This document shows positions 29,343-38,912 of a DNA stretch of 64,000 bases, piece by piece; position 1 is the first letter of the stretch, and the number at the start of each line of letters is the position of its first letter. This stretch comes from Flavobacteriaceae bacterium (GTDB taxonomy: Bacteria > Bacteroidota > Bacteroidia > Flavobacteriales > Flavobacteriaceae). Location: the NCBI GenBank assembly GCA_016780245.1, contig JADHME010000002.1, positions 1 to 64,000 on the forward strand, written 5' to 3'. The translations under genes and the position numbers were made by a program. The notes under the pieces are model-generated. The model did no database searches, was not told the DNA's origin, and saw nothing but the letters and a program-made list of their open reading frames with translations.

Positions 29343-30498
29343 ATTAAATCTTTTGTTCAAAAATACACTTTTATTTATTCTGTTTTTTCAGTTAAGCAAT
29401 TCTGTTTTTTCACAAGAAATAATTCAGGGTGCTGAAAGAGTTGACTACTATTTTAATAAACTAAATGATAAAAAAATTGCTATAATCGCTAATAACACTA
29501 GCGTAATAAAAACCTCAAAAGGAAGTACTCATATTATAGATACTTTAATTGCTAGAGGCCTATCAATTTATAAAATCTTTAGTCCAGAACATGGTTTCTT
29601 AGGAGATAAAGATGACGGAGAAAAATTTGAAAACGATTTCTATAATAACATTGAGATAATTTCTCTTTATGGTGGAAATAGAAGATTGAAAGACGAAGAT
29701 ATTGAAGATATTGATATCATAATTTTTGATATCCAAGATGTTGGTGTAAGATTCTATACATATTTATCTACACTTCACTATGCGATGCAGTCAGCTGCCA
29801 GAAAAAATAAAAAGTTTATAATTATGGACAGAGCTAATCCTAACTCATTTTATATAGATGGTCCTGTTTTAGACCTTAAGAACTCAAGCTTTATTGGGCT
29901 TCATCCTGTACCTGTAGTATATGGAATGACAATAGGAGAATATGGCTTAATGATAAATGGAGAAGGTTGGCTTGAAAATAATTTAAAAGTTGATCTTGAG
30001 GTTATCAAACTCAAGAACTATAATCATAAGTTAAAATATGAACCTCCAATTAGACCCTCACCTAACCTACCAAATATTCAATCAATTTATTTGTATCCAA
30101 GTTTAGCTTTTCTAGAAAAAACAGAGGTTAGTGTAGGTAGAGGAACTACAACTCAATTTCAAATATACGGACACCCTGATTTCAAAGGTGAATTTAGCTT
30201 TACACCTCAACCTAATTTTGGAAGCCAATATCCAAAATTAAAAGGAGTCCTGTCTTATGGTGAAGATCTTAGAAATTATAAAACTTCAAACATAATTGAA
30301 CTTAAATGGCTTATAAATTCATTTGCACAAATAAATGACAAAAATAATTTTTTTAGAAGTGACTTTGATAAATTATCAGGAACTTCAAATCTGAAGAAAC
30401 AAATCATTGAAGGCTTGAGTGAATCAGAAATAAGAGATTCGTGGAAAGAAGATCTTGAAAAGTTTAAAAAAATTAGAAAGAAATATTTATTATATTGA
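29323..30498 (+). CDS. DUF1343 / NamZ-like exo-beta-N-acetylmuramidase family protein
   Basis: Signal peptide; SPEHGFLGDKDDGEKF, FDIQDVGVRFYTYLSTLHYAM, RPSPNLPNIQSIYLYPSLAFLEKTEVSVGRGT. Confidence 0.85.
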   Translation: MKRGRFILNLLFKNTLLFILFFQLSNSVFSQEIIQGAERVDYYFNKLNDKKIAIIANNTSVIKTSKGSTHIIDTLIARGLSIYKIFSPEHGFLGDKDDGEKFENDFYNNIEIISLYGGNRRLKDEDIEDIDIIIFDIQDVGVRFYTYLSTLHYAMQSAARKNKKFIIMDRANPNSFYIDGPVLDLKNSSFIGLHPVPVVYGMTIGEYGLMINGEGWLENNLKVDLEVIKLKNYNHKLKYEPPIRPSPNLPNIQSIYLYPSLAFLEKTEVSVGRGTTTQFQIYGHPDFKGEFSFTPQPNFGSQYPKLKGVLSYGEDLRNYKTSNIIELKWLINSFAQINDKNNFFRSDFDKLSGTSNLKKQIIEGLSESEIRDSWKEDLEKFKKIRKKYLLY

Positions 30499-30505
30499 AA
30501 CAGTT

Positions 30506-30934
30506 ATGTCAAAACTATCACCTTTTCATTTAGCAATTCCAGTAAAGAATCTTTCTGAATCCAAAAATTTTTATAAAAATATTCTTGGTTGTAAACCAGG
30601 CAGAGAGTCTGAAGAATGGGCAGACTATGACTTTTTTGGTCATCAATTAGTCATTCATGTGGATCCAAATCATGAAGGAAAAAAACATCACAATGAAGTG
30701 GATGGGAAATCGGTACCAATACCACATTTTGGCGTTGTTATACCATGGGATGATTTTGATAATTTTGCTAAATCATTGTCCGATAATAATATTAATTTTG
30801 TTATCGAACCTTATGTTAGATTTGAAGGTCTTCCCGGTGAACAAAAGACAATGTTTTTTTATGACAACTCTGGTAATGCACTTGAATTTAAATCATTTAA
30901 AGATATGGGAATGCTCTTCTCAACTAAACTTTAA
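30506..30934 (+). CDS. VOC/glyoxalase superfamily protein
   Basis: PFHLAIPVKNLSESKNFYKNILGCKPGRES...HFGVVIPWDDF...FYDNSGNALEFKSF; start set at MSKLSPF. Confidence 0.85.
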   Translation: MSKLSPFHLAIPVKNLSESKNFYKNILGCKPGRESEEWADYDFFGHQLVIHVDPNHEGKKHHNEVDGKSVPIPHFGVVIPWDDFDNFAKSLSDNNINFVIEPYVRFEGLPGEQKTMFFYDNSGNALEFKSFKDMGMLFSTKL

Positions 30935-30936
30935 AT

Positions 30937-31806
30937 ATGCTTAAACTTAGTTCTAAAATATTTGATTTTATTTTCTCTGAGGAGAACAGAAAAAAGATAG
31001 AAGGATTTACAATATGGACTGCTACTATTGGATTTATTTTCCATCTTTCATTAGTTCTACTTAATAATAATTCAATTATTAATATAGGTAATGAGAGCCT
31101 ATTATTAACTAATCCTATTTCAGCAATATATACTCCTTTCTCAATAATTCTTTATTATGAAATATTCTTATTAATTTTTTATTTACCAAGATCATTTACA
31201 ACCTCTATTTTAAAACAGTTTGAAATCATTTCACTAATTATCATAAGAAGAATTTTTTATGATATTCCAAAGCTTGATCTTAAAGCAGAAAGCTGGTTTG
31301 AAAATCCTGATAATCTTCAAATTACCTATGATCTTTTATGTATTTTGATTCTGTTTTTTTTAATTTATTTATTTAATCTAGTTAAATCTAGAATTGAATT
31401 TAAAAAAAGCAGTAAAAGCATAGTAAGATTTATTGATTCAAAGAAGATAATTAGCATAGTTCTTATTCCTATTATGTTTGTATTATTCCTTTTAGGTTTA
31501 TATAATTGGTATTCTATTGGAATGAGTTCAAATTTTGCAAGCTCTTTCTATTATGTTAATGAAGTTTTTTACACAACTTTTTTCTCAATACTTATTATTG
31601 CAGATGTTTTTATTCTTCTATTATCTTTCCTTTATACTGAAAGGTATAGTCAAATAATGAGAAATACTGGTTTTATTATTTGTACTATTTTGATAAGACT
31701 TTCATTTTCCTCAACAGGATTAACAAATCTTCTTCTGATTGTATCTAGTGTAATTTTTGGACTACTAATATTAAAAATTTATAGTCTTATGAATAAGATT
31801 GAGTAA
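30937..31806 (+). CDS. Multi-TM membrane protein of unknown function
   Basis: About 7 hydrophobic segments in a long ORF; no recognisable family motif. Confidence 0.7.
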   Translation: MLKLSSKIFDFIFSEENRKKIEGFTIWTATIGFIFHLSLVLLNNNSIINIGNESLLLTNPISAIYTPFSIILYYEIFLLIFYLPRSFTTSILKQFEIISLIIIRRIFYDIPKLDLKAESWFENPDNLQITYDLLCILILFFLIYLFNLVKSRIEFKKSSKSIVRFIDSKKIISIVLIPIMFVLFLLGLYNWYSIGMSSNFASSFYYVNEVFYTTFFSILIIADVFILLLSFLYTERYSQIMRNTGFIICTILIRLSFSSTGLTNLLLIVSSVIFGLLILKIYSLMNKIE

Positions 31807-32682
31807 TCAGTCTTTAAGCTCGCATGCTTTTAGTGTATTTTTTAGTAACATTGAAATTGTCATAGGTCCAACTCCTCCAGGCACAGGTGTTATCATTACA
31901 TCTCTTTGACTAAAATCCTCGAAGTCAACATCACCAACAATTTTATAACCTTTTGAAGAAGTCTCATCATCAACTCTTGAAATTCCAACATCAATTATGA
32001 TTGAGTTATCACTAACCATTTTAGATTTTAAAAACTTTGGAATACCAATTGCAGATATGATTATATCTGAATTAATACACAGTGTCTCTAATTCTTTAGA
32101 TCTACTATGAGCAACAGTTACTGTTGCATTTGCAAAGGATTGGTTTTGACTAAGAAGAATACTAATCGGACGACCAACTATTTGACTTCTACCTATTACA
32201 AGACAATGTTTGCCTGATAAGTCAATCTTATATCTTTTTATTAATTCAACAATACCAGCTGGAGTAGCAGGTATAAAAGTATCAATTCCTAAAGTCATTT
32301 TACCATAATTAAAAGGATGGAATCCATCTACATCCTTCTCTGGAGATACTTGAGTTAATATCTTCTCTTGGTTAATATTTGAAGGCAATGGAAGCTGAAC
32401 AATAAATCCATCAATTTCTTTATTTTCATTGATCTTAGTGATTTCATTTAACAACTCATCCTCGGTAATATTATCATTGAATTTGAATAAAGATGAATTA
32501 AATCCAACTCTTTCACATGCCTTAATCTTACTATTAACATATGTTTGACTTGGGCCGTCGTCCCCAACAAGAATTGCAGCTAAGTGTGGAACTTTTTTTC
32601 TATTATTTATTCTATCCTCTACATGATTTTTAATTTCATCTAGAACATCATTAGAAATCTTTTTACCATCAATTATTTTCAT
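31807..32682 (-). CDS. folD: Methylenetetrahydrofolate dehydrogenase/cyclohydrolase
   Basis: YVNSKIKACERVGF, DGFIVQLPLPSNI, DVDGFHPFNYGKM, PATPAGIVELI, VIGRSQIVGRPIS, TPVPGGVGPMTISML. Confidence 0.97.
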   Translation of the reverse strand: MKIIDGKKISNDVLDEIKNHVEDRINNRKKVPHLAAILVGDDGPSQTYVNSKIKACERVGFNSSLFKFNDNITEDELLNEITKINENKEIDGFIVQLPLPSNINQEKILTQVSPEKDVDGFHPFNYGKMTLGIDTFIPATPAGIVELIKRYKIDLSGKHCLVIGRSQIVGRPISILLSQNQSFANATVTVAHSRSKELETLCINSDIIISAIGIPKFLKSKMVSDNSIIIDVGISRVDDETSSKGYKIVGDVDFEDFSQRDVMITPVPGGVGPMTISMLLKNTLKACELKD

Positions 32683-32695
32683 AGAACATTTTTTT

Positions 32696-32703
32696 CAAAT
32701 ATA
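32696..32703 (-). promoter_or_regulatory. -7 box TATATTTG upstream of folD
   Basis: Plus-strand CAAATATA about 14 nt upstream of the ATG. Confidence 0.55.
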
Positions 32704-32720
32704 CATATTGCACAGACTAT

Positions 32721-33605
32721 TTATTTCATGCTTCTATACATTTTTTCAATTACTATAACATGTGGAAAAGTAATTGCTGCCAGAAAGGTAAAAATAATAG
32801 GAAGAAGATCGCTATTATCAATTTCAGTGTAGTTATAGAACAAAATTAAAAAGATAATAGCCAGAATAAAATAAGGCATAGAATTTAATAAATATCTATT
32901 TAAACTATTGGAATTATTACTTCCATAAATATACTTTACCTGGTCCTTTATTGACAGTATACTATGAAAAAAGATAAAATAAACTGAGAAGCATAAAATT
33001 AATGTTGAACTTAATGATAGAAAATAAAAAAGAACAAAAAACAAAATCTCACTAAAAATAAAAGATGTCAGATATTTATTAATAACTAAAGTGGATATAT
33101 ATACAATTGAAACTGTAATTAAAATTATATTCAAGGTACTGGAATTCAAAAAGTTAATTTTAAATGATAAAAAAACATTATTTACAGTATCAATATTATT
33201 CATAAAAATTATTGTAAATAGTATAATTCCATGAGATACAATAGATATAAACCTGTAATTGTTTTTTAAACTTCTAGTTATTGGTATCGCTTCCAAATGT
33301 TGCTCACCAAAATGGTAGATAGATACAATAATAAAAGTAACTAAGGCAAATGAAGGGAAAAGATAAAAGAAGATTAACCCAACAAAAACAACACCTACAT
33401 ATGCAAAAAACGTCCTAAATTGACTAAAATTTGATATAGATTTTGAATTTTTCTTAATTATTAACAAGTCATTTGCACCATGGATTAGTCCAACAGATAA
33501 AACAAGTGCAAACCCTAACATATCCTGGTAATTTGCTGATAATAAATAGCTTAATGTTAAAAAAATTGTAAAAACAGCTATTCTGAATATTATAATTTTT
33601 GTCAC
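32721..33605 (-). CDS. blh: Brp/Blh family putative beta-carotene 15,15'-dioxygenase (GTG start)
   Basis: Polytopic protein with family-type His motifs LIHGANDLLII, SIYHFGEQHL and FFHSILSIKDQ; adjacent to the rhodopsin gene. Confidence 0.82.
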   Translation of the reverse strand: MTKIIIFRIAVFTIFLTLSYLLSANYQDMLGFALVLSVGLIHGANDLLIIKKNSKSISNFSQFRTFFAYVGVVFVGLIFFYLFPSFALVTFIIVSIYHFGEQHLEAIPITRSLKNNYRFISIVSHGIILFTIIFMNNIDTVNNVFLSFKINFLNSSTLNIILITVSIVYISTLVINKYLTSFIFSEILFFVLFYFLSLSSTLILCFSVYFIFFHSILSIKDQVKYIYGSNNSNSLNRYLLNSMPYFILAIIFLILFYNYTEIDNSDLLPIIFTFLAAITFPHVIVIEKMYRSMK

Positions 33606-33714
33606 AATTCATTAAATATTTGATAAAAAAAGATATGATTTTTTTTTAAATAATCTTTTTTTACTCCATTATTTTATTTAATTTACTTTTCTATAAACAA
33701 TAATTAATTTAATT

Positions 33715-34431
33715 ATGGAAAATTTATTAAGTATTTTACCAGTTTTAGCTACTGACTTAAGCTTGACTGATTTCACTTTTTGGATTGGGTTTGCTGCAAT
33801 GTTTGCATCTACTCTTTTCTTTTTCTCTGCTATGAATTTAGTAGCTGATAAGTGGAAGACTTCAATGTTAGTTTCAGCTCTTATTACTGGTATCGCAGCT
33901 CTTCACTATTATTATATGAGAAATGCTGCCATGGAAGGCGATATAACTACTGCCTATAGATATGTTGATTGGATTCTAACTGTACCACTTATGTGTGTTG
34001 AGTTTTATCTAATTTTAAAGCCATCTGGTGCTACAAAAAGTCTATTATGGAAGTTAATCGGTCTTTCAGTCGTGATGCTTGTTACCGGATATTTCGGAGA
34101 AGCAGGTATCGGACCACTAGATGCTCAGCTATGGGGTCTTGTTTCAGGTCTAGCATACTTCTGGATATTATATGAAGTAGCTATGGGTGGCGCAGCACAG
34201 CTTGCTAAATCAGCAGGTGGAAACGTAGAGAGTGCGCATAAAATGCTAGTTAAATTCGTATTTATTGGTTGGGCAATTTATCCTATTGGATATATGGCTG
34301 GAACTGATGGATGGTATAGCGGTCTATTTGGATTCTTAGATGGTCAAATGGATGTTATTTATAACATAGGTGATGCAGTTAACAAAATCGGTTTTGGTCT
34401 TGTTGTGTATAATCTTGCTGTATCTAAGTAA
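33715..34431 (+). CDS. Proteorhodopsin, DTE-motif putative proton pump, green-type
   Basis: RYVDWILTVPLMCVEFY gives D85/T89/E96 with Met93 at the tuning site; H64 (ALHYYYMR); Schiff-base K224 (GDAVNKIGFGL); 7 TM. Confidence 0.97.
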   Translation: MENLLSILPVLATDLSLTDFTFWIGFAAMFASTLFFFSAMNLVADKWKTSMLVSALITGIAALHYYYMRNAAMEGDITTAYRYVDWILTVPLMCVEFYLILKPSGATKSLLWKLIGLSVVMLVTGYFGEAGIGPLDAQLWGLVSGLAYFWILYEVAMGGAAQLAKSAGGNVESAHKMLVKFVFIGWAIYPIGYMAGTDGWYSGLFGFLDGQMDVIYNIGDAVNKIGFGLVVYNLAVSK

Positions 34432-34453
34432 TTTACACTCAGATAAATTAAAA

Positions 34454-34478
34454 GTCACCTTCGGGTGACTTTTTTTTT
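34454..34478. terminator. UUCG-tetraloop intrinsic terminator between convergent proteorhodopsin and argS
   Basis: GTCACC-TTCG-GGTGAC followed by T9; preceded by an A run, so it may also work for argS. Confidence 0.92.
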
Positions 34479-36249
34479 ACATTTTATTTGGCAAACTTAT
34501 ACCTAAAAGGTCAGAACATAACTTTATTATATCTCTTGTTTTCAGAGATATCAATAGCCTAACAGATGTTGATTCTTTAGATTCAGAATTTAAAATATTA
34601 AAATTTTGATACAAAGAATTGTAGCTTTTGACTAAATCATACAAATAGTTTGCTATTAGCGCAGGAGAAAGCTCTTTATATGAATTTTTAATTACTAAAG
34701 GCAAATCATATATAATCTTCAAAACTTCTTTTTCTTTATCATTAAGAGAGTATCCCTTATCAATAGAAATTTCATTATTATACTTTTTTATAATTGACTG
34801 AATTCTAACAAATGCGTATTGAATAAAAGGACCAGTATTTCCATTAAGATCAATTGATTCTTCTGGATTAAATAGAATGTTTTTCTTAGGATCAACTTTG
34901 AGTATATAGTATTTTAGAGCACCAAGAGCAATACTTTTATAATCTTCATAATCTAATGCTTCATTTTTTGATTTAAATTTATCAAGGTTCTCAGTAGTTT
35001 CTTTTACATTATCAATTAATTCAAATATTAAATCATCAGCATCAACTACAGTTCCTTCTCTGCTTTTCATTTTACCAGACGGAAGATCAACCATTCCATA
35101 GCTTAAATGAGAAAGATAACTAGCCCAATCATAACCTAGTCTTTTTAAAATTTTAAATAATACGCTAAAGTGATAGTCTTGTTCATTTCCTACAGTATAA
35201 ATCATTCCTTTAACATTTTCATTATCAGAAATTCTCTGAACTGCTGTACCAAGATCTTGAGTCATATAAACAGATGTTCCATCTGATCTTAACAATAATT
35301 TTTCATCAAGACCCTCGTCATCAAGATTTATCCATATAGATGAATCTTCTTTTGTATAAAATACATTTTTACTAAGTCCTTCTTTAATTATATCCTTTCC
35401 TAATAAATAAGTCTGACTTTCATAATAATTTTTATCAAAAGAAACTCCTAATAATTTATATGTACTTTCAAATCCTTCATATACCCATTGATTCATCATG
35501 TTCCAAATTTTTAGTGTTTCTTCATCATTATTTTCCCAATTCATTAACTCATTTTTAGCATCTTGCATTATTTGAGTAGTATCCTCAGCTTTATCTTTTT
35601 CAATACCAGACTTTAAAAGTTCATTTTTTTGTTCATTATGTATCTTATCAAAAAGTATATAATAATCTCCAACAAATTTATCTCCTTTGATATTTTCTGA
35701 TTTAGGCGTTTTACCCTCACCATATTGCTTCCATGCAATCATTGACTTACAAATATGTATCCCTCTATCATTTATGATTTGAACTTTCTTCACATTTTTC
35801 CCATTTGCTTCGAGAATTTTTGAAATAGAGAAACCCAGTAGATTATTTCTTATGTGTCCTAGATGAAGAGGTTTGTTTGTATTTGGAGATGAAAATTCAA
35901 CAATAAAAGTCTCGTTTTGTTTTTTTGATTTTCCAAAACCAACATCGTCTTTAATTGACTCGATAAAGTTTAAGTAATATTCATCAGAGATAGTAAGATT
36001 TAAAAAACCACCAACTATATTAAAAGAACTAATATTTTCAGAATTACTTACTAAATTTTCTCCTAGATCTTTCCCAAAAGATGAAATCTGTTCTTTTTTT
36101 AGGTCTTTATAAAAAGGAAAGAGGATAATAGTTAAATCACCTTGAAAATCTTTTTTTGTATTTTGAATTTCAATTTCGTTTGTTTTTATATTAAATTTTT
36201 TTTCTAAAAAAACTGAAACTAACTTTGAAATATCTGATTTGATATCCAT
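34477..36249 (-). CDS. argS: Arginyl-tRNA synthetase
   Basis: VEFSSPNTNKPLHLGHIRNNLLG, YGMVDLPSGKMKSREGTVVDADDL. Confidence 0.97.
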   Translation of the reverse strand: MDIKSDISKLVSVFLEKKFNIKTNEIEIQNTKKDFQGDLTIILFPFYKDLKKEQISSFGKDLGENLVSNSENISSFNIVGGFLNLTISDEYYLNFIESIKDDVGFGKSKKQNETFIVEFSSPNTNKPLHLGHIRNNLLGFSISKILEANGKNVKKVQIINDRGIHICKSMIAWKQYGEGKTPKSENIKGDKFVGDYYILFDKIHNEQKNELLKSGIEKDKAEDTTQIMQDAKNELMNWENNDEETLKIWNMMNQWVYEGFESTYKLLGVSFDKNYYESQTYLLGKDIIKEGLSKNVFYTKEDSSIWINLDDEGLDEKLLLRSDGTSVYMTQDLGTAVQRISDNENVKGMIYTVGNEQDYHFSVLFKILKRLGYDWASYLSHLSYGMVDLPSGKMKSREGTVVDADDLIFELIDNVKETTENLDKFKSKNEALDYEDYKSIALGALKYYILKVDPKKNILFNPEESIDLNGNTGPFIQYAFVRIQSIIKKYNNEISIDKGYSLNDKEKEVLKIIYDLPLVIKNSYKELSPALIANYLYDLVKSYNSLYQNFNILNSESKESTSVRLLISLKTRDIIKLCSDLLGISLPNKM

Positions 36250-36254
36250 TGAAT

Positions 36255-37550
36255 TTATGAAATTGACCTATGTGTTGGACCATTATATATCTGTCTTGGC
36301 CTTCCAATTGGATTTTTAGAGTCTCTCATTTCTTTCCACTGAGCAATCCAACCAGGTATTCTTCCTAGAGCAAACATAACAGTAAACATTTCGGTAGGTA
36401 TACCTAAAGCTCTGTAAATAATACCAGAGTAAAAGTCCACATTAGGATATAATTTTTTTTCAATAAAGTATTCATCGTTTAATGCTTTTTCTTCAATTGA
36501 TTTAGCAATTTCAAGTATTGGATCATCAATACCAAGATCATTAAGAACTTGATCAGCAGCTTTTTTAATTATTTTTGCTCTGGGATCAAAGTTTTTATAA
36601 ACTCTATGACCAAATCCCATCAATCTAAATGGATCAGACTTATCTTTTGCTTTGTCAATATATTTGTCAATATCCGAACCATCATTTTTAATCAATTCTA
36701 GCATCTCAATTACAGCTTGATTAGCACCTCCATGTAATCTTCCCCAAAGGGCAGAAATTCCTGCAGATATTGATGCATATAAACCAGCATATGATGATCC
36801 TACGATTCTTACAGTTGATGTTGAACAATTTTGTTCGTGATCAGCGTGAAGAATCAAGAGTGTGTTCAAAGCATTAACTATTATATCATTTTGCTTATAG
36901 TCTTGATTTGGCTTAGCAAACATCATATACGCAATATTTTCTGTATACTCTAAATTATTGTTACTATAATTTAAAGGCAAACCTTTGATTTTTCGTAACG
37001 TCCAGGACGACATAATAGGAAACTTTGCAAGAAGTCTGATTGTAGATAAATACATTTTATCTTTTTCTGATGTACCTGCTGTATCTTTTAATGAAATTTT
37101 TGTTTCATTTAAAGGGTTAAATGCAATCAAAGCAGATGTAAGAGAAGATAATACACCCATTGGATGAGCAGATTTAGGGAAACTTTTAAAGATTTGCTTA
37201 AGATCTTCATCCACAAGAGCTTCTTCTCTAATATCCTCTTGAAACTTATGTATCTCTGACTTTGTTGGTAAATCTCCATAAATTAAAAGATAGGCGACTT
37301 CTAAAAAAGATTTTTTTTGACATAATTCATCAACAGAGTAGCCTCTATATCTTAAAATACCATTCTCTCCATCAAGGTAAGTTATTTCACTGATACAATG
37401 GCCTGTGTTTTTATAACCCGGATCATAGGTAATCAAACCTGTTTCTGACCTTAATTGATTTATATCAATTGCCTCCTCATTTTCAGATCCAGTAACTACA
37501 GGAAAAGTATAAGATTTTCCATCAAATTCAATTTTTGCAAATTTTCCCAT
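36255..37550 (-). CDS. gltA: Citrate synthase
   Basis: LILHADHEQNCSTSTVRIVGSS, GRLHGGANQAVIEML, GFGHRVYKNFDPRA, PNVDFYSGIIYRALG. Confidence 0.97.
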   Translation of the reverse strand: MGKFAKIEFDGKSYTFPVVTGSENEEAIDINQLRSETGLITYDPGYKNTGHCISEITYLDGENGILRYRGYSVDELCQKKSFLEVAYLLIYGDLPTKSEIHKFQEDIREEALVDEDLKQIFKSFPKSAHPMGVLSSLTSALIAFNPLNETKISLKDTAGTSEKDKMYLSTIRLLAKFPIMSSWTLRKIKGLPLNYSNNNLEYTENIAYMMFAKPNQDYKQNDIIVNALNTLLILHADHEQNCSTSTVRIVGSSYAGLYASISAGISALWGRLHGGANQAVIEMLELIKNDGSDIDKYIDKAKDKSDPFRLMGFGHRVYKNFDPRAKIIKKAADQVLNDLGIDDPILEIAKSIEEKALNDEYFIEKKLYPNVDFYSGIIYRALGIPTEMFTVMFALGRIPGWIAQWKEMRDSKNPIGRPRQIYNGPTHRSIS

Positions 37551-37565
37551 AATTAGGTGTTTCTA

Positions 37566-37573
37566 CAAATTTA
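37566..37573 (-). promoter_or_regulatory. -7 box TAAATTTG upstream of gltA
   Basis: Plus-strand CAAATTTA about 16 nt upstream of the ATG. Confidence 0.6.
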
Positions 37574-37613
37574 ATTTACCTGCAGTTAAGAAAAAAATTA
37601 ATTAAAATTTAAA

Positions 37614-38909
37614 TTAAGAAAGCTTTAAATTAAATGCCTCTTTTCCAGGAAATCTTGCATTTTTACCAAGCTCTTCCTCAATCCTTAGTAATTGATTATA
37701 TTTTGACATTCTATCACTTCTTGACATTGAACCGGTTTTAATTTGACCAGTATTAAAAGCTACACAAAGGTCTGCGATAGTAGAATCTTCGGTTTCACCT
37801 GATCTATGAGAAATTACAGAGGTAAAATTATTGGCAGATGCAAGATTAATTGAAGAAATGGTCTCAGATAATGATCCGACTTGATTAAATTTTATAAGAA
37901 TAGAATTCCCAATTTTTTCATTTATTCCTTTAGACAATCTATTTAAATCAGTTACAAAAAGATCGTCCCCAACAAGTTGAACTTTATCACCAATTTTTTC
38001 TGTTAAAAGCTTCCATCCGTCCCAATCATTTTCATCCATTCCATCCTCTATTGAAATTATTGGATATTTTTCACATAATTCAACTAAGAAGTCAACTTGC
38101 TGATTAGAATTTAACTTTGTTGAATTATTTTTTTCAAATATTGAATAATCATAATTTCCATCTTTAAAAAATTCTGATGACGCACAATCTAATGCTATCA
38201 TTACATCTTTTTTCATCTCATATCCTGCTTTATTTACTGCCTCAATAATTGTATTTATTGCGTCTTCAGTACCATCTAGTTCTGGAGCAAATCCACCTTC
38301 GTCACCAACAGCTGTTGAAAGACCTCTAGACTTCAGAATAGACTTTAGATTATGAAAAACTTCATTACCAATCTGTAAAGCATTGGTAAAACTTTTTGCT
38401 CCGACAGGAACAATCATAAACTCTTGAAATGAAATTGGTGAGTCAGAATGACTTCCACCATTAATTATGTTCATAAGTGGAACAGGCAAAACATTTGAAT
38501 TTGAATCACCTAAATATTTAAAAAGAGATATATTCTTTTCATTAGCAGCAGCCTTAGAAACAGCTAGAGAAACTGAAAGAATAGCATTTGCTCCAAGTTT
38601 AGATTTATTATTTGTACCATCCAGCTTAATCATTTTTTCATCAATAAGTTCCTGATCAAAAATTGATATATTATTTAATTCTTTTGAAATAATTTCATTT
38701 ACATTTTTTACAGCATTAAAAACAGATTTCCCCATGTACGAGTCTAATTCATCTCTTAATTCTACAGACTCATGTTCACCTGTAGATGCTCCAGATGGAA
38801 CAGCAGCCCTACCAATTATATTATTTGTTGTGATTACATCAGTTTCAACTGTAGGATTTCCTCTTGAGTCAAAAATCTGTCTCGATACTATATTTTTTAT
38901 TTTAGTCAT
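37614..38909 (-). CDS. eno: Enolase
   Basis: [64 protein letters not shown]. Confidence 0.98.
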   Translation of the reverse strand: MTKIKNIVSRQIFDSRGNPTVETDVITTNNIIGRAAVPSGASTGEHESVELRDELDSYMGKSVFNAVKNVNEIISKELNNISIFDQELIDEKMIKLDGTNNKSKLGANAILSVSLAVSKAAANEKNISLFKYLGDSNSNVLPVPLMNIINGGSHSDSPISFQEFMIVPVGAKSFTNALQIGNEVFHNLKSILKSRGLSTAVGDEGGFAPELDGTEDAINTIIEAVNKAGYEMKKDVMIALDCASSEFFKDGNYDYSIFEKNNSTKLNSNQQVDFLVELCEKYPIISIEDGMDENDWDGWKLLTEKIGDKVQLVGDDLFVTDLNRLSKGINEKIGNSILIKFNQVGSLSETISSINLASANNFTSVISHRSGETEDSTIADLCVAFNTGQIKTGSMSRSDRMSKYNQLLRIEEELGKNARFPGKEAFNLKLS

Positions 38910-38912
38910 TGG

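Noticed and set aside
30657-30944. 95-aa ORF overlapping the VOC gene in another frame
   Set aside because: Frame-shifted reading of the VOC coding sequence; Met/Ile/Asn-rich with no plausible fold.
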